A DNA stretch of 64,000 nucleotides from Nageia nagi. Its lineage: Eukaryota; Pinophyta. Every line of letters starts with the position of its first letter. Within the stretch, counting starts at the first letter, position 1. Of this stretch, positions 36,505 through 48,700 are shown in pieces. The notes beneath the pieces were generated by a model, which was given only the letters and a program-made list of their open reading frames with translations, ran no database searches and had not been told where the DNA came from. The stretch spans positions 8,494,001-8,558,000 of the forward strand of contig JBITNC010000002.1 in assembly GCA_050084985.1 (NCBI GenBank), in the 5' to 3' direction. Position numbers and translations under genes: made by a program.

Positions 36505-39500
36505 AAGAATATGAAAAAAATAATAATAAGCATGTCATTTAACAAATAACATTACATGTTACATTTAATTAACTAAGGCATGCTTGATTTGATTCATAAG
36601 TGAAAATATTTTACAACTCAAATAATAATCCATGTACCTAAATACATTTCTCATCTCAAGAATCATAGATGTAGAATGACATTATTGAGGATTGTTTTCT
36701 TATCTAAAATTAGGCCTTCACCTGGATGCCCACACAAAAGGAGCCCAAGTACTACCAATCCTCAACCAATTCACCTTGGTCAGTATTATACTTTCTCACA
36801 AGGAGAAGTACCTACTATTTTCTAAAGTTATGATGTTTATTAGATCGACCAAATTATTAATTTTGATTAGGTTTCAAGTTATCCTCTTAGGTTATTAGGA
36901 TAATCCCTGAATGGACATGCAAACATGTGGTATCACTACACATATGCCTATCCACCTATTGGAGTTATGTCCAGACCAACAAAGAACTTAGGGAAAATTC
37001 AGAAGTAAAAACTTTTCACCATTTGGATTATCAAACTTAAAGGATCCATTCCACTTGTCCTCACCTCATGGCTCCCCAAACAAGTCATGTTGTGTAATGT
37101 ACATGTGGATGTGTTCATTTTAGGAGGTTATTCATTTCAATGTTTGCATAAACAAATAAATCAAAATGTGAAACATGAAGTAAAGAGCATAAGTAAAATA
37201 TCATCCATTCAAAACTTGAAACCTAAGTGTCTAATGGGTTTTGTTTACTAACCCCTAAAGGACATCTTTACATCATTCCTTAATTTGCACAAGTCCATTA
37301 CATACTTTACATAAGAAAAAAAAAATTAGGGAGTCATCAAAGATTTTTAAAATGCATCATTCCTATAACTAAAAAAATTAATTAATAAGTAAGCATCATT
37401 CCCATAACTTCAAAATTTTAAGTAAAATATCCCATCAAATATTCCATGCATTATTTAACTTGCATAAGCCCATCCCATCACTTTGCATAAGGAAAAAAAA
37501 TCATAAAATTTTTCCCTTTTATTTTTTTACTTAAAATCAATAGCATTAGTAAAAAAAAATACCTCTTTTACTTAAATAATATGAGAAGGTAAAATGCTAC
37601 ATTATCTAAGTTTCAACTTACTAAATAGATTCAAGTAGCCAAAGTAGGATCCCTTAATAATTTGTCTCCCCCCTTTTTTGTTAAGGCTAAAAATACTTTC
37701 AAAGTACTTAAGAAAAAGATAACCTTAGTATAAAAAAAAATTCTTCCTTTAACACTTTAAATGTTAAGAAGAGATCTTTTAGAAAGTACTAAAACTATCA
37801 AGTGTTTATTTTAAGCCTTAAAAAAGTATTTCTACCCTCCCTAAAAAAAAGTAATTCCTTAAATTTTAAAGAGGTAAAAAAATGCATCCCCAAAAAAAAA
37901 AAGGAAATTATTGTCAAAGGAAAAAATAATAAATGGGAGACTAGAGAAATTACTCTTCCTCCTGCAAGAAATTATATGTATACAAGTGATCCATTCTTCA
38001 CTCAATTAAAAATTGAATAGCTAATGAGTGCTCACAATTAAATGCAAGTAAAGTAGGTGAGAATTTCATGCATCAATTTTGACCAAGAAGAGAAGCCATT
38101 AATTTTTTTTTAAATGAAAGAAGCCACAAAGAGGAGGCATGTGGCTGAGTATGCATGTAGAGGGAGAGAGGCTACGAGGGCCAAAGTGGACCATGAGGTT
38201 AGATGAGGAGAGTGCTCACAAAGGGTTTTCACTTGAATGTTGTTGTGATGAGTGCTCTATTAGACATGTATGCTAAGTTTGGGATGGAAATGAAGTAGTA
38301 CCAATGCAGAAGAAGAGAGAGGAGTTGCTCACCCAAAGATTTTAGATAGCTCAAAGGAGATATCAATCATGTCAGGTAGAGGAGAGCTCAACTGCATGAA
38401 AGGGTGAGAGGGCCATGAAGTGAGGGGAAGGTCAGAGTGAGATAGAGGAGGATGATCATGATGAGATGATTATGCTACTCACACCATGTCTTAAGCTATA
38501 GCAAATAAGGAGGGAGTTCATCATATGGAGGAGGCCTCATAGAGTGAGAGCCACACTCCTACATGAGGAAGGAGGAGGAAGCACTACCAAGATAGTTGGG
38601 TGATGAAAGGACCAACAAGTGTGCACATTCAAGTGAACATAGCAGAGGTGAAGTGGAGCAGGTGCATTCCCAAAATGCCATAAATTGGAAAAATTTCTAA
38701 GAGGATCGATGGTGATGGCCTCACCCCTATTAGTTTACATCCAAATCCTACTAGTGGTGCTCCTCTTAGCACTCTATTATCTTGGCTGAGCAGTGTTGGG
38801 ATAGACTAAAAGCAAATACAACTTCATAGAATGTAAGGAGGAGAGAGCCACGAGGACCACAAGGAGAAGAGAGAAGTTCACATCATGAGCTAACATCAAG
38901 TGGAAGAAGGGGCCAAGCAATTATTGAAAGGGGTCATGGTTAAGCAAGGTCAACATAAGCACGAGGATAAAGAAGCCTCCTTTACATAGCCTACAAATGA
39001 ACTATGATTGAGAAGGGTTTGGAGGTAGGAGTGCTCCACCACCATGGAGCGTAGGTTGGAGGGAAGACACAAGTACGAGAAGGTCAATTTATTATTGGTT
39101 AGGTGTGTGGTAGAGTGAGAAGACTAGTTTGAAAGACTCATTTACTTGTAGACATTTTTTTACCATTGGACCTTCTCTTAGTGACATAACACATTTAAAA
39201 AAAATAAGGATAGCGGAAATAATCTTAAGCTTCCAAAAAAATTGTAAATATATATTTTATTTTTACAAATATATATAAATGATACCCTCTTTTTAGTTTG
39301 AAATAAAAACCATTGTGAACTAATTACCTCCTTTTTTTTAAAGCATATTTTGTAGTATTACAAATTAATATTACTTTTGTAATATTACACAAATTTTATA
39401 TAATAAATTTTCCTAAAAAAATGTAGCAATTAAAAAAAAATTGCAAGTAATCATAGAAGGTTAGCATAAACTAAAAAAAATTGCAATTTTTTTAGCCATA

Positions 39501-39690
39501 TTATGCTCAAAAGAACTAACACATAGGAAATACTATATTAGTAGCATGGTGCAACAATCAAAAAATAATTAACCAAGGGGGAAGGAATTTATACCTTCTT
39601 TTAGTGTTACCTCAATAATGAAATGAAGATATGAGGTGTATAATGAGGAATGAAGATCACCAAGTTGTAGAAGAAGAGCCTCAACACCAA
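36505..39690 (-). other. 3.2-kb region before copia 2 gag, with a captured-looking PPR piece
   Basis: Copia elements usually have a short leader between the primer-binding site and gag; here it is 3.2 kb. 36505-38050 is A+T-rich with A- and T-runs. About 38090-39150 is different: purine-rich, higher in G+C, with many GAGGAG and GAGAG words. A PPR-like fragment on the plus strand lies at 38215-38300. It may be acquired DNA or a further insertion. No LTR pair was seen inside it. Confidence 0.5.
38215..38300 (+). pseudogene. pentatricopeptide-repeat (PPR) gene fragment
   Basis: In one frame the plus strand reads KGFHLNVVVMSALLDMYAK followed by FGMEMK and a stop. This is the very typical GF..NVVV.SAL.DMYAK(C/F)G.ME block of plant organelle PPR proteins, which bind RNA in mitochondria or plastids. 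Only about one motif is recognisable. It is antisense to the copia element that contains it. Confidence is limited by its shortness. Confidence 0.55.
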
Positions 39691-39702
39691 GCTCTGATAC
39701 TA
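39691..39702 (-). other. primer-binding site of copia 2
   Basis: On the minus strand it reads TAGTATCAGAGC, one base off TGGTATCAGAGC, adjacent to the LTR end at 39704. Confidence 0.8.
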
Positions 39703-39703
39703 A

Positions 39704-40204
39704 ATGCGAGAATTGAACTATAACATGAACAACTCTAAACTCCCAAGATCACATGAAAGCTCATACTAACATCAAGATAACCTAAGAAGACAATCTCATA
39801 AAGTGACACAAGATGTAAGTGGTTCCTCCAACTAGGAGTACATCCACTAACTAGATCTCACTTCATTCACAAACATGAATCTCTTACAATTCTCCTAATT
39901 CTCAACTCCTAAACACTATCTTCTAGCATAACTTTACTCCACAAATTGGTGTATGATCACAAAGAGGGAGCTTCTATTTATAGGAAAAAATTCCTCTTTG
40001 GATCACCCTTTTGACCAATGTACAAAAGCATGACATGCACATCCTTTTACCCAAGGGGCATGCTCATGACATGGAGTGTAGGACAAGTTACATTATCATA
40101 TTCACTTAAATACTTAAGGTATAAAATGATACCCTTAAGTATTAGTGAACTTACATAGAAGATTATTACATAACCTTTACAATAATGCATCATAAATTCC
40201 AACA
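39704..40204 (-). repeat. copia 2 5' LTR (501 bp)
   Basis: Bounded by the primer-binding site on one side and copia 1 LTR sequence on the other. Its termini on the minus strand are TGTTGGAA and TCTCGCA. Near its start it carries a palindromic AATACTTAAGG...CCTTAAGTATT segment, and it has a TATA box (separate entry). Confidence 0.85.
39975..39982 (-). promoter_or_regulatory. TATA box of the copia 2 LTR
   Basis: The minus strand reads CCTATAAATAGAAGC, a strong plant TATA box about 225 bp into the LTR, the usual U3 position for driving element RNA leftward. Confidence 0.6.
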
Positions 40205-40355
40205 TAGTAGATCGATTGACTAGCCGGTAGGTCGATTGAGTCAAATGGACTGATAGGCCAGTTAGTTACTGCTAGCCAAACTTGTACCACTCAGCTAGGA
40301 ACAAAGAGCTAGAGTTTCTTAAATTATGTGCTTTTGATGGTCTTCAACTCTAACA
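40205..40355 (-). repeat. copia 1 5' LTR, second piece
   Basis: Matches about 27166-27310 (CAGTTAGTTACTGCTAGC, then AGAGTTTCTTAAATTATGTG) and ends CTCTAACA directly before the AAACT target duplication at 40356-40360. Confidence 0.88.
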
Positions 40356-40360
40356 AAACT

Positions 40361-42045
40361 ATTTTATATCTTAATAACATATTTTCTTATCATTTGAAAA
40401 GGCCCTAAGATATATATGAAAAATGTAGGTTTTCTAGAAAAAGGCCCTAAGATATGTATGAAAAATGTAAGAAGAATACACAAGGCATGAAAAGTATTTG
40501 ACAAGATGCATGATGTAAATACAAACCTTTATTATTCTTTTTGCAATACATATAATTTTTATTAATTTGTTGATATCTTTCCTTTATTTGGCCTGAATAC
40601 CAATGCATAAAATATAATGAAATTTTCAAATTAATTACATTCAATTTATTTTTTCAATGCATCACCTTCTTTGGACTAGCTATCAACATAAGGAGATATT
40701 AATGCAAACCAATTTAATTAGCACATTCCAAATAAAATCATGAAAACCAAATTATCAAATAATTTTAATAATAACCCTTTCCTTTTTATTAATTGCCAAA
40801 TGGTTATATAATAAAAGCTTTTAACTTTACTAAGCATCTAAGATATCATTATTCATAAACAAGGTCTTGTATGCAAAATGCAACTATTTACATTTAACAT
40901 GAAATGTAATTTTTACAAACATCATATAGTCATGCCCGAACATTGGGGTCTTAAACCATATCTTTTAATAAAAATCATGAAGAATTAATTAGGTCCTTAA
41001 TTAGAGTTATCAAAATGGGCCATGACATGCTCTTCCTTAGGATGATAGTAAAAAATGGTCATGTTCAACTCCCCTCCTTATAGGTGAAGAAATTTCTAAA
41101 AGTGCTCATGCAATGCAAATTTCTTCATTTTCAAACCATTTCTTCATGGAATATATTGATTTTACAAGTCAATAATTTCAATGACTCTACTTGCACACCT
41201 CATCTTAGAACACTTTATTATCTTACACAAAAATATACAAAAGAACATGAGAAATAATATTAACCATATCAATAGAATCAAAATAAGACAACAAAAACCA
41301 AAAATAAAACATTTCTAACTTGATAAAGAAAAAAAATGCTAACTTTAAATAGGTGTTAATTTCAACATACCACATATAAAGAGAAAAAAGCAAGAGGGTC
41401 CAAGAATAATATGCTATCAATAAAGCAAAGATACACCCCCAAACATAATGCACTTTTTGATAATTATGCAAAAAAAAAAAACACAATTTATTCAAGTGGA
41501 AAAATAGAAGGGACATATTTGATGACTATTTGGGAATGTAAATCATTATCCACTCACATCATATGCATGTGAATCAGTTCTTAATTTACCAATCATAAGT
41601 TTCTTTTTGGAGATTATTAATTTCAAAAAGAAACTTGTGATTGTTAAACTAAGAACTAATTCACATGAACTTTGTAGTGAAACTAGTGCCCCATCACCCT
41701 TTTGAATGTTAGTTATAATATTGTTTCCAAATCTCTCACTTTATGTCTTAGGCCCATCTTTCCTAGCATAATTCGTCTGAAGCAAACCAACTTCATACAA
41801 AATCCTTACATTTTGGACAATGTCATAACTATGTGGGAAGGCATATAATGGACATGATCCTCTAATCAACATGCCCTCTTCATTAAATTGTATTTTGAGA
41901 AATCCTATGATGATATTTAATGAGTGTTCATTCTTTCTATGTTAAAGGATTTAGGGTTTGGTACCTAATTTGTTAGCATAGTTCAAATATTTTTCCATGA
42001 TACTTATGTAGTTCTTTCTTTTAATAGTAACCAAACATAAGCTAT
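40361..42045. other. no gene; contains a long inverted repeat
   Basis: A+T-rich DNA without a recognisable gene. The feature of note is the 102-nt inverted repeat at 41566-41667. Confidence 0.55.
41566..41667. repeat. 102-nt inverted repeat (MITE-like or small-RNA-precursor-like hairpin)
   Basis: Left arm 41566-41608 and right arm 41625-41667, 43 bases each, separated by a 16-base loop. 39 of 43 positions pair as Watson-Crick, one more as G-U in RNA, with 3 mismatches. The arms begin and end with CATGTGAA / TTCACATG. No coding or element context explains it. Confidence 0.8.
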
Positions 42046-42049
42046 TAGG

Positions 42050-43760
42050 CTTCACCACTCTATCAAGAATGGTTTTCTTTTAGTCCCTCCCCTCACTCTA
42101 TGTGTTAGCAACATAAGAATTTGGTTACCTATTAGCTAAACATCCCTTTGATGGTAAAATTTGAGGGATCTATCTATCGAAAAACCAAGGACATCCCATT
42201 AATGGTAATGTTATCGATGATTCATTTCTAACCATTCAAGAGGAGGAGCAATTTGTATAAAAGGCATTTGATTATCTTAACACATTTTGGAAAGCTTTCG
42301 ACTCTAGTTAGTAGAAGAAGATATCTTGCTATAGGCAATCTCCCTTGCCCATGCCGACATAGCTTTCCCAATTCCATTAAAACTAGATTCTTCCTAGAGA
42401 ATTCTTCAAATTCCTTGGAATTATATTTGCATTCCATGAGTCTCCTTACTAGCTATGTAATTATTTCATAAGCAAGGTAGAAAATAAAAACTTGATTATT
42501 GTAATTCTAAAAAACTTCCTTTGGTTGGAAAGTTTCAAATTTGTTATAAAATCCTTGCCTTCACTCATGCTTATTATTCCTTATGTTGGGTTTCTTCACA
42601 AGCTTGTAATAACAAGCTAGAAAAACTCTTATGAGACTTCTTATGGAACAACCACTTAAAGAAAAAAGGATTTCACTGGGTTACATCGCATACTTGTTGC
42701 CTCTTTAGGGAGTTGGCTGGCATGGGTCTATTAGACTACAAATACCAAGGGATGGCTCTTCGTGCCAAATGGATATCCAAGCCCTTAAAGGTTTAGAAGC
42801 ATGAAATATTTTAATTCAACATTATATCTCTACTAAATTACCTCTAAATCAAAAATATTGGAAGGCTTTGGACTTCCCTTCCATTATTAATCTCCCTAAT
42901 GTTTGTTAAAATTCTAGGCTCCTTTGTAAGTAAGAGAATATAGAAAGCTTAGCAGTAGTTGGTGCTCTAAATTAAGTGGAAAGGAAGTAAGTTCCATTAA
43001 GAACTTGCCATTAACAAGTTCAATGTTTGGTGATCCTCTCTATTTCAAAAGGCATATTTCTAACCTAAGTTCAATGGGTCCATGTTTGCAAGTTCTTTAA
43101 TAGAAGCATTGCTACCATTACTTATGATAGTGTGCATTATTAGAAACCATGGTGGAAGGATTTGGCATGGCATGTTGATACCCCTTGCTCAATTATAGAG
43201 CATCTTTGGGCTATAATTAACTTTTTCCAGCAATGCTACAATGCCACAACTCAATGAGAAATGGGATTTTGTTTCTAGACATACTCATTGGAAACAACAT
43301 TTTGCAACAACATGGACCTCTTACCTTAAGCCTAAAAAATCCTCTTTTTTTTTAGAGTCAATCTCCCACTAGGGACTCACCTTAAATATTTAAGAGTTAT
43401 TGATCCCTATTGTGCATTCTATAATGAACTAGAGTCATACATGCATATTTTTTTGGTCATGCAAAAGGTTTGTGTCTATATGGGAGTGGGTGTTGTCCCT
43501 TTTAGGGGATTCTTTCACCCCCACTTTACCCTTATAGAATGTGTATTAGATTTTTTGTATCACTTTGATTTTTAACATATGGAAATCTAGGAACAAAATT
43601 ATTTTTCAAGATGCTAATCCCTCCATAGAATTTTCTCTATTTGATAAAATAAAGTTTTTATTTGATGTTTGGTTACAAATTATTGATCAAGCATATAAGG
43701 TGGAGCTCAACCTTGTACACCTCTACATACTCTTAGAATACTAGGTCAATAGTCCATGTA
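42050..43760 (+). pseudogene. LINE (non-LTR retrotransposon) reverse-transcriptase remnant
   Basis: Across shifting frames it reads SIKNGFPL (usual RQGCPLSP area), then DDSFLTIQEEE (about 42215; remnant of the A-DDS-FL-- segment), AFDYLNTFWKAFDSS, YLAIGNLPCP, and later the zinc-ribbon-like tail GLLDYKYQGMALRAKWISKP (about 42730) with a weak C-terminal region to about 43740. This is the order of a plant LINE ORF2 C-terminal half. The endonuclease and first RT blocks are absent or unrecognisable, with stops throughout. No poly(A) tail or target duplication was identified. Confidence 0.75.
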
Positions 43761-44002
43761 TAGTTACCAAATTGCATCCTAGTAATGCTTTATAGGAGCA
43801 GTTGCGCTCCCACTCATGTCGATGTCCATCGTCACGCTCATGGGCATAGCGAGGTGCTCACACTTGGTCTTGTGCATATCCTCTAAGATAATGCTACAAT
43901 GACATAGGGTTAAGCTCCTCTCATCCTCATAGTGGATGGGATATGTCACCTCTTGTTGGGCTACTTGTGGTTTGGAATGCACCACCAATTACTTCTCCCC
44001 CA

Positions 44003-44574
44003 TGATGTACCTTCAAATGATCATAACTTTTGATCCGACTATTGGATCATCTTGAAATTTTAAGGAGAGCTAGATATGGATTTTCATGATTCGGTTGCCA
44101 CCTCCTCTAGGAGGGATGTCCCCAAATGGAAAGTTTTTTGATCGGCCTAAATCCATCATTTAGTGCTTCAAAATTAGCTTTTAGTGTTAGTTTTTAGGAT
44201 TTTCCAATAAGTAAACTTTAATATCTTTTACTGTAGAATTTATTTAGGAGAATAAATTGGGAAGTGGCTTATTCTGTGTTGACTAGGCTTGTATGCTAAG
44301 TTTGGTTGTAATCCGAGGAACTTTCTATTTTTAGAAACTTTCTATCTTTCTATCTTTAGAAAGTTTCTATTTTTAGTAATGTCCTAGTTTTTAGACTATT
44401 TGTTATTTTTGAGGGAGAGTCTCCTTCTTTCTATATTAGATATTGTAATAGACCTAAAAAAGGTATTATACATTTGGGAATGAGAAGAGGATTGTTTACA
44501 GGTTTTCTTCTATCTTAATACATTTATGTTATTAAAGCCCATTTTGTTGGTCTCTTGCAATTGAATTCACATCA
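44003..44574 (+). repeat. 5' LTR of the chromodomain-type gypsy element
   Basis: 572 bp, TG...CA. It contains an 11-bp perfect inverted repeat AGAAACTTTCT (44333-44343) / AGAAAGTTTCT (44358-44368), kept in the 3' copy. The primer-binding site TGGTATTAGAGC follows at 44577-44588, one base off the initiator tRNA-Met motif. Confidence 0.93.
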
Positions 44575-44738
44575 TCTGGTATTAGAGCAGGTGTGATATA
44601 GCTAGTGGAGGGAAGATTCCACCTAAAAGATAAGCTAGGGGTGTAGGGAGGAGTGTAGTCAGTGGCTATGCCCACATGAATAGGTAGATAGAGGATATAC
44701 ATGCAAAAATAGCATGGTTAACTAGTGCGATTAACTGT

Positions 44739-45760
44739 ATGGGGGAGAGGAGTTCTCGTGCTCGCTCAAATCTTAGATCTAACAGTGAGAGCATATCTAG
44801 GGAAGATGTATTTGATGTTGAGGTGAAGGGAGAACTCCTACATCAAGAAGTAAGGCAATGCTTTGAGAATAGGCTAATCCAAGCCTTGGAAGGGATAAGA
44901 GGAAATCAAGATGGGATCAAGATCAAGGTTTTCGAGTATGCTAGTGGGTTGAAACCAAAGGAGTTGATCGATTGGGTAAATAGCATGAATAAATACTTTA
45001 AATGGGGTAATCTAGTTGAGGATAAGAAGGTGAAGCTTGCATGCACAAAGTTAAAAGGGTATGCATTGATTTGGTGGGATCATTTGCAGGCTTCATGACA
45101 AAGAAAGGGAAAAGAGAAGATCAGGGCTTGGGCCAAGATGAAGAAGAAGTTACAAGAGAAATTTATTCCTATAGATTATTCCCAAACCTTATTTTGTAAA
45201 TTCCAAAATCTTTGATAGAGAGAACATAGTGTTGAATATTACACTAACGAGTTCTACAAATTATCCATTCGAGTGGAGCATAATGAGACGGATGAGCAGA
45301 GAGCTGCAAGGTATGTGAATGGCCTAAGTTTTTCTATTCAAGATGAGATAAGTATGCATCATACTCATACTATAGAAGATGCCTATCAAATGGCCTTGAG
45401 AGCCAAGGAGAAGCTTAAGAGGGTTAACAAAGGGGGAAAGAAAGGATCAACACCCTCTTCAAATTGAGGGAATGGTGGATCTAATTTCTCCAAAGGAGAA
45501 TCATCAACATTTTCCAAAAAGGAGGATCAAGCAGGACAAGGTCAAGATACCTCCCAAACAGGAAGAGGGTATCTCAGAGGAAGAGGGAATGGTGGAGGAA
45601 GGATAGGGACTAGACCATGGAAGCCATTCATCTATTATAGATGTGGAGAGGAAGGTCATAAAGCATTTGACTACCCTCAGTATGATGCAAAAGAAAGGGG
45701 ACAAGTTGAAGAAGAGGAAGAGAATGAGATAGAAGTCACTATAGATATGGTTGAGATCCT
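44739..45760 (+). pseudogene. gypsy gag remnant
   Basis: The ATG at 44739 opens MGERSSRARSNLRSNSESIS. The gag core follows: YASGLKPKELIDWVNSMNKY, CTKLKGYALIWWDHL, then after a stop KKKLQEKFIPIDYSQTLF and YVNGLSFSIQDEI. A Gly/Arg-rich stretch leads to the nucleocapsid knuckle YYRCGEEGHKAFDYP near 45640-45680. The first and last cysteines of the usual CX2CX4HX4C are both Tyr, as expected from G-to-A changes. Stops are at about 45098 and 45467. The start is chosen because it is the first ATG giving gag-like sequence after the leader. Confidence 0.85.
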
Positions 45761-48700
45761 CATGATATAAAGAACCCTCATTATTCCAAATAAGGTAAGC
45801 ATGCAAGAAGAAGATGATGGAGATTCTTGGTTGTGTAATAATATTTTTTGCACAAGATGCACCTCAGGAGGAAAGGTATGTAACATGCTCATTGATGGGG
45901 TAGTTGTGAAAATTTGGTATCTAATATCATGGTTGATAAATTAAATCTTAAATGTGAAAAACATCTAAACCCCTATTGTGTTTCATGGATTAAGAAAAAA
46001 AATATAGTAACCATTGACAAAAGGTGTTTGGTCAACTTCTCAATTGGGAAATCTTATAATATGATAGGATGCATGTCACATTTTGTTGGGGAGACCTTGG
46101 CCATATGATAGGGATTCTGATCATAATGGTAGAAAGAGTACTCACACATTTTGGAAGGATGGTGTGAAGGTGGTTCTTATGGCTTCAAAGGAGGATGGAC
46201 CAAGCAAGAGCTTGTTGGCAATGAAGGATTTTCTTGTAGCAATTAAGAAAGTTAGCTTCCATTATGCCTTAATAGCTAGGAAGCTAGAAATAGAGGAAGT
46301 GGTTATACCTAGAGTAGCAACTCAGTTGCTAAAAGAATATGAAGATATCACACTAGAGGAGTTGACAGATGGGTTACCACTAATGAGGGATATCCAACAT
46401 CACATGGATTTGATCCCAAGATCAGCACTTCCAAATCAAGCAGCTTATCGATTGCACCTAACATAAAATGCAAAGTTGAATAGGTAAGTGATGGATTTGA
46501 TAAAGAAGGGCTTAGTCAGGGAGAGTATGAGTCCATGTGTGACTCTAGGATTGCTAACCCCAAAGAAATATGGTTTATGGAGGATGTGTGTGGATAGTAG
46601 AGCCATAAACAAGATCATAATAAAGTATCAATACCCTATGCCAAGAGTGGATGACATGATGGATGGATTGGTTGGAGCAAAATACTTCAATAAAATTGAT
46701 CTATGGAGTGGTTACTACCAGATCAAAATTTGAGAAGGTGATGAATGGAAGATAGCTTTTAAGACAAAAGATGGGTTGTATGAGTGAATAGTGATGCAAC
46801 TAGTATATTTATGAGATTGATGAATAGAGTACTACGAGAATATAATGGTAAGTTTGTAGTTATGTATTTTAATGATATCTTGATTTATAGTAAAAGTGAA
46901 GAAGAGCATTTGCTACTTCTAAAATTAGTGTTAGATGCACTTAAGAAGGAGAAACTATATGTCAATTTAAAGAATTATAGATTTCTTCAAGATAGTTTAG
47001 TGTTTTTGGGATTTGTAATCTCTAGAGATGGCATGAGTATGGATGATGAAAAAGTGAAGGTAATTTTGGATTGGCCTATTTCATGAACTATAATAGAAGT
47101 AAGGAGCTTTCATGGCTTAGCTACCTTTTATAGAAAGTTCATCAGGAACTTCAGCAGTATAGCTGCCCCTATAACTGAGTGCAAAAAGGGGAAGGATTTT
47201 GTATGGACTAAGGTAGCAACTAAGAGTTTTTAAATATTGAAAAATAAGGTGTCATAAGCCCCTATTTTGGTGTTACTAGATTTCAATAAGATATTTAAGG
47301 TTGATTGTGATGCCTTGTTTGTTGGTATTGGTGGTGTATTGAGTCAGGAAGGTCGACTAGTAGCATTTTTCAGTGAGAAGCTAAATGATCCAAGGAAGAA
47401 TTACTCTACATATGATGTGGATTGTTATGCAATTATGAAAGCATTGTAGCATTGGAGGCACTACTTAATCTCAAAGGAGTTTGTGATGTTTATTAATCAT
47501 GAAGCATTGAGGTATGTCAACTCTAAAAAAAAGTTAAACAATAGACATGCTAAATGGGTTTCATTTTTGCAACAATATACATTTATCCTGCAATACAAAT
47601 CTGGTAAGCAAGATAAGGTTGCTGATGCATTAAGTAGGAGAGTCTTGTTGCTAACCACTATGGATAATGTAGTGGTGGGATTTGAGGGAATAAAAAATAT
47701 GTATGAATCTAATGCTGATTTTGAGAATATTATGAGAAAGTGTACAAGTGCAATAGAAGGTGAGTCCCATCCAATTTTTGAAGAATATTTTTTTTAGAAT
47801 GGTTACTTATTTAAGGGTACTCAATTATGCATTCCCAATGGCTCTATGAGAAAGAACATCTTGCGAGAATTACATAATAGTTTTTCATTTTGGAGTAGCC
47901 AAAACTACGACTCTTATAGAGGAGAAGTATTATTAGCCAAAGATGAAAAGAGACATAATCAGGTTTGTCTCTAGATGTAGAGTGTTCCAAATGGTTAAAG
48001 GACATGCACAAAATATAGGGTTGTATATGCCACTACCAATTCCTAAGGCCCATGGATCAATCTGAGTATGGATTTTGTATTGGGATTGCCCAAGACACAA
48101 TGAGGTTATGCGGTTGCATGGTGTCCCAAAGACTATTACTTCTAATTAAGATACTAAGTTCTTGGGTCATTTTTGGAGGACATTATGGAAGAAGTTAAAT
48201 ACTAGGCTACAGTTTAGTAGTGCTTACCATCCACAAATTGATGGGCAAATAGATGTAGTGAACACAAGCTTGGGAAACCTCTTACAGTGCATAGTTGGGG
48301 AAAAGCCAAAATAATCGAATTTTGCCTTATCACAAGCTAAATTTGTATATAATAGCTCAATGGATAGGTCAATAGGAAACTATCCTTTTCAAATTATTTA
48401 TGGACAAAATCCTAGAGGTGTATTAGATCTAGTTGAGTTACCAATGGGGGACTAAGTTAGCGATGATGCAGAAGCATTTGTTGAGCATATCCAAAAAGTG
48501 CAATAATCAATGAAAGAAAAACTACATAATAGTAATGCTCACTATAAAGAGGTTGTTGATGCACATAGAAGGATAAAAGTGTTTAAAGAGGGTGATATGG
48601 TGATGGTTCATCTCAAAAAAGAATGATTTCCTAAAGGGCAGTATAACAAATTGAAATTTAAGAAAATTGGACCCTGCAAGATTTTGAACAAGATCAATGA

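Larger units (their letters stand above)
31754..40204 (-). mobile_element. Ty1/copia retrotransposon (copia 2), nested in the copia 1 LTR
   Basis: Minus-strand element. The truncated 3' LTR is 31754-31842, the polypurine tract is 31843-31854 (CTCCCCTTTAAT on the plus strand), then the gag-pol remnant, an unusually long region before gag (36505-39690), a primer-binding site at 39691-39702, and a 5' LTR at 39704-40204. The LTR begins TGTTGGAATTTATGATG on the minus strand. It is flanked by the two halves of the copia 1 LTR. No target duplication can be read because the left junction was deleted. Confidence 0.9.
26869..40355 (-). mobile_element. Ty1/copia retrotransposon (copia 1), 5' LTR split by a second copia
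   Basis: A complete element outline on the minus strand. The 3' LTR is 26869-27310, with the polypurine tract beside it, then the gag-pol remnant, a primer-binding site at 31533-31543, and a 5' LTR in two pieces (31547-31753 and 40205-40355) separated by copia 2. The LTR termini are TG/CA. The 5 bases outside each end are identical: AAACT at 26864-26868 and AAACT at 40356-40360, a textbook copia target duplication. That duplication spans the inner element, so copia 2 arrived second. Confidence 0.93.
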
